Origin: Hygrophila difformis
Taxonomy: Eukaryota > Streptophyta > Magnoliopsida > Lamiales > Acanthaceae
Assembly (NCBI GenBank): GCA_030278955.1
Contig: JAOANR010000001.1
Coordinates: 3,956,874-4,020,873 of the forward strand
Length of the DNA stretch: 64,000 nt
Reading direction: 5' to 3'
In this document: positions 10,171 through 22,284 of the stretch, one piece after another
Layout of the letters: each line of letters starts with the position of its first letter
Numbering within the stretch: position 1 is the stretch's first letter
Notes under the pieces: generated by a model
Seen by the model: the letters and a program-made list of their open reading frames with translations, nothing else
What the model was told of the DNA's origin: nothing
Database searches by the model: none
Translations under genes and position numbers: made by a program

Positions 10171-13100
10171 CATAAAAACTTGATTGGAATTAATACTTTC
10201 TATTTTTCAGGAATGAATTAGTGATTAAGTCAGCTATTGGATTGCCCGATTGCACTCTGCATCAGGCAGCAGTGGAAGCGTCTGCAAACAGGACTCAGAT
10301 TAAGAAGCTCAGGGAGGCTCTGATGAGCGTGTACAGTGTTCCACTGGACCAGGGTACTGAAGCTGAGCTAACGTTGAGGCCCGGATGGGACGTAAAAATC
10401 CCCCCTGAAGATAGATCAACCGCTCTGACAAACATAGAAAGGGATTTCTCCCATCACATGCTGAAGTTTTGGGAACTAATGACAGACCATGCTCCGCATG
10501 ATTCCATAATGACACCCGAAGTGCATTTGGAAAGAATCACGCTGAAGTTCCAAATACATACAGTTGTCTGGCAACGTCATCTAGAAGATGGAACAGTGGG
10601 AATCGATATCTCAAACTATGATATACTCATTCCCGATCAGCCCATAGACCTACAAGTGCGATTGCAGTTCGTGGAAAGACCTTTACCGGTAAGCCTGATA
10701 CTGTCAAAGGGAGCCATTTCAATGCATGAAGCTTTTCCTTGCATTTGGAACCCAAGGTTATTTGATAACATGGGAGGAGAAGAGCAGAGATGGGTGGCCA
10801 GGCAGGCTAAGCTGAGGCATCGGGAGATGAGTTACAACCTGCGCCACAAACTGAAGAGAATTGAGGAGTTCAACACAGAAAGGAACTCCACCATGATAAA
10901 CAAGTTTAGAGAAGCAATCAATGCAGCTCGAAAAGAATGGCACGAAATGACACGTCTGTGGGGGCAGGGCAAGGGTTTCATAACACAAGAAAGATTGGAT
11001 GAAGGATTGACCTTGCCAGATGAGGATAATTTTGAGACAATTTTCATAAACAAGCGGTTTGGCCAGACAAGACCAGCGGAAAAGGGAACTCAAGTGGACC
11101 CTGGATTCCCCGAGCACATCAGAGAACTAAGGGAAAAGGCCCTTTATGAGGTGCAGCACCACAATTGGTCAGTACTGACCAAAAAGAAGGTACAGCTCAG
11201 ATTAATGACCGAGGCTGAAGCAAAGGAATATCTGACGTTCGACAAAGCACAGATGATGACCTATGTGACGGAAGAGCTAGAAAGAGACATGATCAACACC
11301 ATGATGGAGCAATATAGGACCTCGTATCTTGAACTCCTCATGGAGATGGATAGAGAAGCCTTGAGGTATGGGAAGGAAGGAAACAAGACAAAGGTCATGC
11401 ACTATGACCACAAAGTCAGGCGCCTGTTTTGCACACGGATTAAGGAGGCTTGGGAACTTAAACTGGTTCGGGTAACAAGTCAGACATTCGTGCATGATTA
11501 TCTGAGATTCGCACACAAACTGTTTGGAACTCAAGAAGCCCAGGAAGATCCAGAGGACCCAGATGCTGAGATTGATGCTTATTTTTCCACCCCTCCTGAG
11601 GCCAACCCACAGCCTACCCAGCCAGCAGTGCAAGCTTCGGCTTTGCTGCCTAGAGGGCAGACTGACGTGCAAGAAGTTGCTACGTCCGAGCAAGTGGTGC
11701 AGCAAGAAGCAGTCCGGACTCCAGTACAGCCAGCTCAGACTGAAATGACAACATCTGCTGTAGCACCTGCCACCACTAAGGCACCCATACAGCCCGAGAA
11801 AACCTCCACTACTGTTGTTACACCTGAAGGTCATCAGCCAGCACCTCAACCGGGAACGAGGAGAAGGTTGATAAAGTCCGCTGACAAGGATAAGCCAGCA
11901 AGAGCCCCGGAAAAGAAAGTGGAGATCAAGGAACCCGAACCAATTATTAGGAAAGTGGAAGAGCCCACGGATCCTAAGGACAAGGGTAAAAAGCCGATGC
12001 CGCCACCACCCCCGAAAAAGAAGCACCAGGTGATATCCGATGCTGAGCTAGCCAGAAAAATGCACAATGATGAGCTTGCATTAGCTGGTTTGCTGGATCA
12101 AGTAACAGGTGGTTCGGGAGTAGAGAAATTGACTGAGGAAGAACGCCTGGAAATGGAAAAGAAAGCTGCAGAGGAAGAGCAGATCAGAAAGAATATCCAG
12201 CAGACCAGGGATGAAGAAACTGCCAGAAAGATGCAGGCTGAGCTAGAAAGCAGGAAATCTGTAGAGGTTGAGCGGGGTGATGAGGAAGATTTCGAACTGA
12301 AGATCACTGGAGAAGTGCAGGGGCGTGGTTTGAAAATTAAAGAAGAACAACCTCCTGCATGGACTGGCCCCACTGCACATGATGCTGAGACTATCCGAGG
12401 GGATATAAGGAAAAGGCTTAACGAACAGATCGAAACAAGAATCGATGCTGGAGAAAAGCCACATCAAATCAAATATCAGACGAAAGTGGGTCAAGTGATT
12501 GATCCTCTCGTGGGCACGGCCAGAATTGAAGAATTCATCACTCAAGGAGGCCCATCGCACCAACCTGAACAGTCAGAAGGACCGCAAGATTCCATAGATC
12601 CGGTAGCACTGGCCAAAACCTTGGAAAAGCAGCCAGACGACCATCTCATGACCTCTGCGCTTAAAGAAAAGGTCCAAGGAATTTTGACTGAAGCTGCAGA
12701 TGGGAATGATTCGGAAGAAGAAGCTCAGCAAGAGGAGCAAGAATTCATGGACCAAATGGCGCCTATTTTCCAACGTCCAGTTGGACGAGCTGCGAGAATT
12801 AGGGAGGAGGAGGAGGTATCAACTGATGTTGATGACCGTAATTTTCATGTAACTACATCTTCTTTGCCTGTAAATTGTGAACTCAATACGATGAAACATG
12901 TAATTAAACAGGTTGAGGAGGAATTCGGAGATAAAACAGCTCATGGAGAGCGAGAGCCAAGTCAGAGGGGAGATGAGGCTGAACCAAGGGATGACCAGCC
13001 ACAGGAGGGAGACGATCAAACAGACTGGCACACGAGCGACGACGAGTCTGTCGGATCCATTCGACCAGTCGAGTTTTGGTCTGAAAATACTGTAAGGCAA

Positions 13101-14036
13101 AGAATGGGCGTTTCAAAGGAATATGGGAAGAAAAAGCTGAGTGAAGAGCAGGTTCAGATCAAGTTCAATGGCAACAAAGAGAATGCAGAGAAGTATAAGA
13201 AGTTGCAGAAGATGATAGTGCCGGATAAAGGGTTCAGACCCGATGCGTTGTTGCACCCCACTGTTGAGACTTTCTACAGAAATCAAGAGTGGGGTAACTT
13301 CATGCTGCATCACGACGAAGATGGCTTCGTGGAACTAACAAAGGAATTCTTCTGCAACATTGATAAAGATGCCAGAACAACATGGATTCGTGGACAAGTG
13401 ATTAACATTGCACCTGACTGGCTGAATCAGTTCTTCGGGACTCCAGATATCCAAAGTGAATTCCCCCCTGATGAGATCATGACAAAGAGAGCCAAAACGA
13501 CTGAATATGCGAAGTATGCAACCTTGGCTAACAGCATGACAAGCGTGACCGCCCCTGGACACACATTCAATGCAAAATGGCTGCGGATACAGTTCATGCC
13601 AACTTACGAGTTCTACATGTCCAAGATCCGGCCCAATTCGCATCCGCACACCACATCTGGAAATGTGCTAATGGGATTTGCAAGAATGTGGAGCGGAGCA
13701 AAACTAAATATAGGGAGGCATGTATTCGAGGTGATGATAACCAGGATAAAGGATAGACAGGTGCTATGCTATCCAAATCTGATTAGGAGAATCTGCATAG
13801 CTCAGGGAGTTGATTTGAGCGCGTTTGAGGGCGACACAGTGGTGAAAGTGAACCCACCTATCAGTGTGCCAAGACTTCCTTTGTGTGAGAGTATCAAATA
13901 TTCCCTTCCCCAACTGTTCGTCAGAGGAGATTCAGACGCTCAATCCTCTTTCATATCGGGTGGGCAAGCATCAAGAAAACGAAAGAGGCAGCCCAAGACA
14001 AAGAAGGGAACACAGAACACCTGTGCTGATGCATGA
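8767..14036 (+). CDS. Two-exon gene for a ~1289-residue protein of unknown function with a C-terminal plant-transposon-protein-like domain
   Basis: Exon 1 is 8767-8810 (MEPSSSSSPKKAEPW, the last codon split); exon 2 is 10211-14036. The donor CTG|GTAAGC and acceptor TTTTTCAG|GAATG join in frame, giving ...KKAEPWNELVIKSAIG. Exon 2 has no good ATG near its start, which supports splicing. Visible parts in exon-2 numbering from 10221: a charged helical region around 190-260; a proline/glutamine/threonine-rich linker at about 445-560; a glutamate/arginine-rich coiled coil at about 630-690; an acidic stretch at about 830-950; and a C-terminal block at about 1010-1230. That block has RGQVINIAPDWLNQFFGTPD, WLRIQFMPTYEFYMSKIRP and YPNLIRRICIAQGVDL, which recall the 'putative plant transposon protein' family. 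It ends in a basic tail (SRKRKRQPKTKK), a likely nuclear signal. No RT, protease, integrase or zinc knuckle is seen. Function unknown; a DNA- or RNA-binding role is only a guess. Confidence 0.75.
8811..10210 (+). other. 1.4-kb intron of the element's gene
   Basis: GT-AG intron with strong consensus at both ends (GTAAGC; a pyrimidine tract before CAG). It contains a near-perfect hairpin at about 10077-10100 (CACATTTCGAGC / GCTCAAAATGTG) followed by the 17-mer AAATGTGAGGATGTTGA at 10096-10112, and an (AT)n run at 10139-10165. Two short frames inside (for example 9609-9815) have no recognisable domain. Confidence 0.75.
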
Positions 14037-14543
14037 CCTTCGAATGTTCAAGAGGAGCCTCCTGCGGACCAAGAACGGACTGAGATTCCAATTCCACCTC
14101 CGACTCAACCTCAACCTCAGATGCCTCCTCAAAGCCAGAACGTATCTCAGTTCCCTGCTGATTCCCAAACGATTGAGATGGTGAGCAGAATGAGTCAATC
14201 TATGCTCGAGGGAATGAAATCCATGACTGATGTAATTTTGGCAAGCCAAGAGGGACAGCAGAAAAGGGCAGAAGAGGAGCGTGAGGAGCGAAGGAGGGAG
14301 AGAGAAGAGGAACGGGAAGAGCGTAGGAGAGAAAAGGAAGAGAAACGGAAGGAGAAGTTGGAGAAGGAAAGGAGAGACGAGGAATTCAGAATGATGATGC
14401 TAGAAAAAGAAGAGAAGAATCGAAAAATGGTGGAATCACTGATCCTTAGTCAAAATCAGATCCTGCAAACCTTACTCAAGAAGATCCCTGATGAAGCTGG
14501 CTCCTCCAAGAAATCAGACGAGAAGAAAGATGGCGATCCCTGA
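14037..14543 (+). CDS. In-frame 168-codon extension after a single UGA (coiled-coil tail)
   Basis: After the UGA at 14034-14036 the same frame stays open for 168 codons to 14543. It first reads a proline/glutamine-rich stretch (PPADQERTEIPIPPPTQPQP). From M at 14121 it has SQSMLEGMKSMTDVILASQE and a long E/R/K coiled coil, ending in SSKKSDEKKDGDP. Reading frame, composition and position suggest the original protein ran to 14543. The UGA may be a nonsense mutation, may allow readthrough (it is followed by C), or may be removed by splicing. A separately initiated 140-residue protein from 14121 is also possible. Confidence 0.55.
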   Translation, partial: PSNVQEEPPADQERTEIPIPPPTQPQPQMPPQSQNVSQFPADSQTIEMVSRMSQSMLEGMKSMTDVILASQEGQQKRAEEEREERRREREEEREERRREKEEKRKEKLEKERRDEEFRMMMLEKEEKNRKMVESLILSQNQILQTLLKKIPDEAGSSKKSDEKKDGDP

Positions 14544-16163
14544 CTCCATCATTTCTGAGCTTAATTGTAAATATCATATAAGAGAATTTCAATTCATCCA
14601 TGCAAGATAGATTTGATTGCAAATGAAATCTCTTGTAATTGATATAATTACTGCTTTCAGATTGGGATTTTGCAGCCCCAACAACAATCTTTGTTTTTAT
14701 TTGGTTCTTTTATTTCTGAAAAGATGTCTGACAGTCCAAGATGAATAAGTGACTGTCAGGCCAAAAATTTGCTGTTGACATGCTCCGTATGTCAGCAGTG
14801 TCTCTTTACTACTTTCAATTAAATAACCAGCAGAAGTATGCATAAAATTGCTCTAAATTCACATGTTGAATTTAGGCTTGTGATTAAATTTTCAAACCTT
14901 TAAATTGGGATAATATAATTGAGAACATGCATGACATGAATTCCTGAGGTTTTGAGCTATAAAAATTTAATGATGCGATCAGCTTATTGGGTAATAAATC
15001 TGCATGTTAGAGATTTTGATTGAATAAATTGTTAGAATTAAGCTTCGATTAAATTTGAGAATATTGCATGACATGAATCAACCCAACCTTGTGAGATTTG
15101 AGCCATGAGTCATTTTTACTCATTCATTTTCTTTGATGTGTGAATCATTTTGATTAAAGGAAACTAGAACTTGCGATTGGGACCGATTCAAGACCATGCC
15201 ATATTCCCGAAATCGAGCGTATGATCGAGGCACTTAGAAAAACCCAAATTTTTGGCCTTCGTTTGAAATCCAAACCCAAAAATATTTCCCTTTAGGATTA
15301 ACCAACTTGAGCCTATAAGCCTAATTTTTCTTTGGAGCCCTCTATATTATTACTAGCCTTCTAAAAGACCAAGAAAATCAAACCCAAGTGTGCAAGGATG
15401 AATTCTATCAAGGCATTACAATTTTGATCATCAATGAAAACTATAAATCGGTATTCTATAAACCGATTCAAAAAAAAAAAAAAAAAGGGTTGAATGTCAT
15501 TCAACACAAATAAATTGCAGATGACAAGCAATTAGACTTAGTCTGATGTCATGCAAAGGAAAAAGAAAAACAAAAGAAATGAAATATTGATGATCATAAA
15601 TTTTCAGATAAAAATGCCAAGTTATGATAGAATAAATCTTTGCCACTTCTAGCCAATAATTTCCCTTTCCTACCTAATGTTACAACCGTACGCCCCGTTA
15701 TAACCCTCAAATAAGACCTCGTGATCTCGATTTGAAGAAATGAGCCGGTGGCGAGTTGGTCTGATTGCAAGCATATGGGACAATTTAATTAAAACTGATT
15801 ATGAGCGTTCACTGACTGAACCCCAATTGAGAGTGAGTGATCTTTCCGATTCTCTTATAAGTGAGGCTCTGTTTCATTAAGAATGTTCATGTCATGCCCT
15901 AATTCTAATTTTTAATCTCTGCATCTTTCAAACATGATGTTCATGAAGGATTGATAATACTGTTTGATTTGTAGGCCCGATATAGTGAGCAAGTATCATT
16001 TCATCAAACACTGCAATCAAGGGAATTTAATAACTTGTAGTCTTTGATTGTCTTATCACAATCCAAAAAGTATGTGATTTATGAAGCCACGAAAATGAAT
16101 TGAATATGTAGAGTCCGTGTTCTTACGAACATTGACTCTGACTGCTCGGGGACGATCAGTATT
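14544..16163. other. 3' noncoding region of the element
   Basis: No frame of note. Two imperfect copies of a ~165-bp segment at about 14870-15120 share GCATGACATGAA and TTTGAGC. Phrases such as CCAACTTGAGCCTATAAGCC and ATGATCGAGGCACTT look like the conserved 3' noncoding region I associate with Athila-type elements. Confidence 0.55.
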
Positions 16164-16177
16164 AAATGTGAGGATGT
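16164..16177 (+). promoter_or_regulatory. Polypurine tract before the 3' LTR
   Basis: AAATGTGAGGATGT directly abuts the 3' LTR (TGATAATGGC) and follows a small hairpin (ACTGCTC GGGGAC GATCAGT). Purine content is moderate rather than high. The 17-mer spanning this border also occurs at 7814 and 10096. Confidence 0.65.
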
Positions 16178-19100
16178 TGATAATGGCCAAAAATGACCAT
16201 TATTTTCAATCCATTTCCGTGTCTTAAACGGGCATTTGATCGCATTCCGGTCTTACATTAAGTAAGAAAGCAGTCGAATTGGACTAATTTATGCATAATT
16301 GTAAAAACAATAAGCTGGTGTGAAAAAGGCATAAATATGTAATTTTATTACATATTTATGTTAGAAAAATCCAAAAACATGAGAAAAAGAAAAGGAAACA
16401 AAAAGATGGGAAAAAGATAGAAAAGCCCACAAAAAGAATATTTTCGGCCCATCTGGCCCAATCCAGCAGGCCAGGAAGACCTTTGTCACGGAAGCCCCTT
16501 GGCGCGATGCTGTGTTCCGCGACAAAGGAGGGGTTCCGCGACCAAGTGGCCCTGATGAAGGAGAAGACCAGCCAAAGCCCTCTGGCGCGATACCTTTGTC
16601 GCGATGCCCTGTTCCGCGACAAAGGTCCATTCCGCGACCAAGATACATTTTTAGAGACACAAGACCCAGTCGAGAAGCTTTGCCACATGCAGTGTGTTCC
16701 GCGACCAAACTTGGTGCTCCGAGACAAAGCTGTGATGTGTGTGATGTCTTGTGACACAATGGGCTCAAATCAAGGCCCATGAGCTTAGGGTTTCCCCTCT
16801 ATAAATATGAGGTGTTTCCTTTGAGCTAAAGGTTGGAAGAATTTTAGAACAACTATACCTTCTTGAAGACAAGTTGGGGAGTTCAGTAGTTAGTTTAGTT
16901 AGATTTTTCTTGTATTATTTAATTTATGCACTAGTTAGAAGTAGTTTACTGCACTTGGGTTAGATAGCCAGTTTTAAACCTTGTTTTTGTTCTAAACTTT
17001 TGTTTAAGGGTTTGTGGTACTCAAACCATGGGTATGAACAACACCGTTTAATAATATGGGAAAACATTCTCCATTTGTGTCCCAAAATCATGAAATGGGT
17101 CTCACACCCCATGGATCTTACTGCTTCCGTTTTCCTTGGGTCATTTGATCCTTGTTTTGCATTTTAATGTCACTGCTTGGTGACTTTTTCTTGGGATAAT
17201 GTTGCATGCTTATGGATGATCAAGCTTAGATTAGGGTTCTTAAGTTTTAAGTTTGCTTTATTTCTATTATGTTCAAGCATGTTCTAGCTAGATTCAAATT
17301 CTGTTTTGTTATTTTGAGCTTAGTTTAGCTTTTGAATCTGAAATGGGTGAGATCACACATAATGCATGCCACTGTCCACTTTACTTTTCTGACATGTGTA
17401 CTTGACACACTTTTGTCGCGGAACAACTCTTGTCGCGGAACCACGTTCCGCGACAAAATGGTGCTTTGGCGACAAAGGTGCCAAAGAACATTTGTTGACC
17501 ATTATTTTGAAACCCTTGGTCGCGAAACACCCCTTGGCGCGGAACCACGTTCCGCGACAAAATCTTGATTAGCGACCAAGGACCCAAACACATGTGATTT
17601 TATTCCGGAAGGGCTTTGTCGCGAAGCAACCTTGTCGCGGAACCACGTTCCGCGCCAAAACCCCTTGTTCCGCGACAAGAATTATGCCTTGTCCAATTTT
17701 CAACCTTTTTGTCGCTATGCCCTTGTCGCGGAACCATGTTCCGCGACAAAATTTTCTTTACTTAGCGACAAAGCGAACCCTAAACTTTCAAAATCCCATT
17801 TCTTTTATTTCCCACCCCTTTGTCGCGAAACCTTTGTCGCGGAGCCACGCTCCGCGACACAAACTCTGCATCGCGACAAGGTGGCACCTTATGCCAAATG
17901 TTCATTCTTCATTTCAATTCATTAATTAATTGAACCTTTATATTAATATTTTGAGGTTGAAATCTAATGATCTCAACCCATGATTAATTTGATATAAAGA
18001 ACCTTGTTCAATTTCCCATTAAAAGATTCTTCTACAAATGATTAAACTCTAATGCTCTAAGTATATAATCCGGACTGTAGTTAATTAATTAATTATGGAA
18101 TGAGCGATTATTTAGACATGAAGAGTGATTACGGATTCATCTCCATACCTTGCATGAGAAACCAATGTCTCTAATGCAAGATGACCCAAAAATATTTTCT
18201 TTTATTTTATTTTATTTTGTCTTTTCCGTGATGTGTGAAACAGCTAATAAGGAATATATCAGATTAATGTTGGCGGGTATTCCCACACGGATAACTAGCT
18301 CGTGATCTGTATATTAATTAATAGTTGTTATTTTGCATGGTCCAGATAGTGGTCGGTGGAAGCCTTGGCGGTTCATCCCTCCGGGATAATAATAGCTGCT
18401 CAGCTGACTCCCATCCGGATACAGTTTTCTTTTCTTACTTTAATTTCAAACCTGAATCTGGAGCTATGGTAATGTTAGATGATATATGCCAATGTCATCT
18501 AATGATTATTGCAGTAATAGAACATGTGGGTTTTTATCCAAATTCACAGACAGTGGAGTCTGAAATGACGGCGGCAACTGTCATTTGAGGCATTCCACTG
18601 TCTAAAAATCATCCCACCTGAAATGGTCAGGACCTGGATAGCAGATGTTTGCAGTCCGGATCATCCTGATTATTTTTGTCATCTTTTTAGCCAAATAAAT
18701 TCTTCTCATATCCGGCTATTTCATCTCTGTGTTTCACATTCTGTCTAAACCCACCTTATATTTTGGGTTATTTTATTTTACACTTCTCTATAAATTTATG
18801 CATGATATTATTATGTAGATATTGTGGTCATATTATTTTGGGATCCTTCCCTTGGACATAGAAGTCTTGATTTAAATCAGATGTTTCATATTAAATTTCC
18901 AACAAAAATTCCTTTATAAAATCCGGATCTGAGTAAGGGATAAATTTCACAGTTATGACTAATTCATATCCGACTGGGGGTTGATTTTGGGAAATTAGAA
19001 GCAGGGTCAACGATTAGGTCTCACCTAGACTGAAAGGATCTGTGATTTAATTGAGAGTCTAGTACCTGATAGGGAATGATTTTTCAGATTTATTATTTTC

Positions 19101-20692
19101 CAAAATTGCTGTTTGTTGGAAATCTTGTATTAAATATTACACTGAGTCAGATTCCACTTGGATTCCGATAAGGTGTGACAGATAATACTAGAGGAACAAC
19201 ATTCAGGCCTTGGTTATCCTCTAAGGTAGGGTTGAGTATTCTTTCAACTGCTATCTTCTTCTGCCAAAGCCTATTTTTGAGTCCTGAGTGAGTGCATCCG
19301 GAATGAGCTAATTTCATTAGTTCGTTTCATTAGTTTGTATCTCATAACCACCCGACGAGAAGTGAACACTGCGAGCGGTTCACCGAGAATAGGGAATTCT
19401 TGATCCACATCCGGTCATTCTGACTGGGGGCTTTCTGTTACTACCAGGGTCAGACTTTCAAAAACCTCCGAGTGATAGGATTTTAAATGCTTTCTTTACC
19501 GCTTCCTTTTAATTGCTTTCTTTAGAAGTCACTCGGTTGTATTGATAGTTGTGTAACTGCTACTAGAATTGAGAGCTAAGGGATAGTTCAGGGTTTGATT
19601 TGAATCTACGGGTGTGACATGGGGGAATGATAGCAGTACTTGACACTTGAATAAATGATTTGTCAGGTGTTGCTTGTCCACCACAGATAAATGACACGCT
19701 CTGACGGGAGCAGTTGTGAGTCTGTGGTATCTTAGATTTTGCTGTCTTAAGAGCATGTAACCTCTTACTGTAAGTACCTGTCTGTTAAAGGGAACATGGT
19801 ATAGAGAGCATGAGAGTTAGCTAACTGAAGACTTATCCCGAGCTAAGATCTGTGTATTAAAATGGAAGTTCAACTGTGTTTCATCTGAATCTTGTCCAAC
19901 CTTTATTCTTTTCTTCCTGTCCCTTCTGTCTCATTTTAAATCTGCTTTCTTAGATAATTTTAATCGCTTTCTTAGAATAATTCCATTGCTTTCTTAGATT
20001 AAATTTAATTCGCTTTCTAGAATAATTTTACCTGCTTTACTTTAATTGCTTTCATGATCTAATTCAAATTCTGTCAAGTAGTTGTTAGTCAAATCACACA
20101 CTTGAATCGAGTACCGAGTGGAAAATCTTAGTAAATGACGTGGGCCCTGCTTCCATCGCACATCCTCCAGTGAACGATCCGGTCTTACTATAAATTACTG
20201 CAATTTTTGACACCGTGCGCTTTCGGGGGCACAGTTTCTTAACTACGAGCAATAAAAACATGACTACGTATAAATATATCCCTAATCACAACACCGCCAC
20301 CATAAATTGGTTTCATTAAATAAAACCTAAACCAGGATCACGAATTTTCGGAAAATACTCATGTAGTGGGAATTAGTCAAAAGTTTCATGGCAGGAAATC
20401 TTATGGCAAGAATTGATGAGAAGTATCATGGCATATTTGCCGGGGATCCTCAGTGTGACAGGCTGAAGGTCAACCTATCCCGGCTATGCCATGAGATTTG
20501 TCAACATTTCATGACAGAGAGGACCACAGCGCCATTTGAAACCAAAGCACCATACTTGAGTAATAAAAAGACTAATAATCTTGATATATCCCTAAACCCT
20601 TTCCCGTGAATTATAACGCTTTTCATTTAATAAATCTAACCTGGTATAATTTTAGCAAAAGCTCGTGTTAACGAAACTTGTCAAAAGTTTCA
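16178..20692 (+). repeat. 3' LTR of the 17.6-kb element
   Basis: 4515 bp, nearly identical to 3122-7651. It contains both palindrome blocks and the TATA box (TATAAATA at 16800-16807). It ends in AAAAGTTTCA at 20692, followed by the target duplication CCCTC. Confidence 0.95.
16800..16807 (+). promoter_or_regulatory. TATA box of the 3' LTR
   Basis: TATAAATA, same context as at 3744. It could drive read-out transcription into the flanking LINE DNA. Confidence 0.6.
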
Positions 20693-22284
20693 CCCTCCTA
20701 ATCATTCTTTGTCCTCTGAATACCGCTCCATTACGTTGCATCCACACCATCCAGCATATCGCCATAGCCATAAACAACCAGCACTCCCTAACATATAACT
20801 TCAACTTCACACTCATCCACCACTGAAATAATTGTTGAACTGTTCCTGGGATTACTCCCGTCACCCCAAACCAGGACATACCTTGGAACCACAAGGCACT
20901 TGCAAGTTCACACCTACAAAATAGATGATCTACCGATTCGTTCTCTTTATCACATAAAGGGCATCAAATAGTAACACCAGTAATGCATCCTCTGTTGCTC
21001 AATATCTCCCTAACCGGTAGTGCTTTGTGTAATATTTTCCACACCAAAATTTTCACCTTCGGCGGGCATGAGATTTTCCACAGTTGTTTCCATAGCCATG
21101 CCTGCTCTACTCCTTCTCCCTCATCCACCCTAAGCCCACACAATCTTGCAGAAAATTTCCCGTCAGCTTCTTTAAGCCATACCACTCTATCTTTCAGAAA
21201 TTTGTTCAGCCTTTTACCCCTCAACACCGTCATCATATTGAGCCAAATCTCCCTTTCCCAATCAAATAATTCCCTCCAGAGTTGTAGGCTCCATTCCCAT
21301 TCCCAACCTACCCACTTTCCGAACTCCCCAATCTTGCCAACTTTATTGATGGCTAACGCGAATATTCTGGGAAACATTTCTCTTAATGGTCGGCCTTCCA
21401 CTACCCAAGCATCCTGCCAAAATTGTACATCAACACCATTTCTTGTTAGGATTTTAATTCTTAAGTCCACCCCCCCCCCCCCCCCCCCCCCCGTGATCTT
21501 CCAGACCCACATATTTTCATGAGCTACTAATCCTATTCCAAAGGGATCTTACAGGCTTTATTTCCGGAATTAGGGAGGAAGTTTATCCATAGTACTTTGC
21601 CTCAATTACTTCTTTCCACAGTGTACGTTCCTGACCAAAGTGCCATCTCCATTTGTAGAGTAAGGTAGCATTGAGTCTGTCTGTTTGCCACATACCCAAT
21701 CCCCCATCTTCCTTGTGCCGACACAGTTTATCCCGCCCAATTGTATGTAACCTTCTAACCCACTCCATTCATTCCAAAAGAACTGTCTTTTAAGCATCTC
21801 CAAATGTTCTGCTACCGTCTTAGGGACTTTGAAAATGGACAAGTAATAAAATAAATAGGCAGATTATTCACCACAGCATTGATAAGACACACCCTCCCTA
21901 TTTGGGACAACATTCTTCCTTTCTATCCGGCCAACCTTCTCTCAATCTTATTTAAGACCGGTTGCCAAATTGTTGTGCTATTACATCTACCTCCAATTGG
22001 AATTCCCAGATATTTCAATGGCCACACCCCCACCTCACATCCCAAAATATTTACACTTCCCTTTCTAGATCTTTGGAACAGTTAATTCCCACAAGACTAG
22101 ATTTCCCGAAGTTTATTCTCAAACCTGTCGACAATGTCAGGCATAGTAAAATTTGCTTGATAAGAATCACCTGGTGTATTTCTCCATTGCAAAAAAGAAT
22201 TCTGTCGTCCACATATTGTAGGTGGGAAATGACTGGACCGTCTGCCCCCGAACTCAGCCCTTCAGACAGCCCTAACTCAGTCGC
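20693..22284 (-). pseudogene. LINE: C-terminal part of reverse transcriptase and zf-RVT region
   Basis: Continues the LINE interrupted at 3121. Reading the minus strand from 22284 downwards, the RT catalytic motif QYVDD (a variant of F/YADD) lies at about 22204-22220. It is followed by PLKYLGIPIGG-like and IERRLAG-like text, NEWSGLEGYIQLGG/HKEDGGLGMW and, at 21512-20964, a zf-RVT segment (WQDAWVVEGRPLREMFP, KISCPPKVKILVWKILHKAL). Several frame changes and a stop after IERRLAG show decay. A poly-C run of about 22 bases at about 21469-21492 encodes a glycine run and breaks the frame. The fragment is cut at 22284 by a second insertion and resumes at 25175. Confidence 0.85.

Larger units (their letters stand above)
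3122..20692 (+). mobile_element. Complete 17.6-kb non-autonomous LTR retrotransposon (Athila-like derivative)
   Basis: The boundaries are exact: LTRs starting TGATAATGGC and ending AAAAGTTTCA, a perfect 5-bp target duplication, a tRNA-Asp primer-binding site with no gap after the 5' LTR, and a purine-rich tract before the 3' LTR. The LTRs are unusually long (4530 and 4515 bp). The 8.5-kb interior has no frame for reverse transcriptase, integrase or protease, so mobility must depend on another element. The tRNA-Asp primer and the 3' noncoding motifs (such as CTCGGGGACGAT before the PPT) are, as I recall, usual for the Athila lineage; this is inference. The interior carries a two-exon gene of unknown function and its own palindrome array. 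It sits inside a LINE and is the youngest layer of that nest. Confidence 0.92.

Noticed and set aside
10221..12563. Minus-strand frames opposite the element gene (for example 11277-12026)
   Set aside because: Shadows of the plus-strand exon; cysteine/leucine-rich composition typical of antisense frames.
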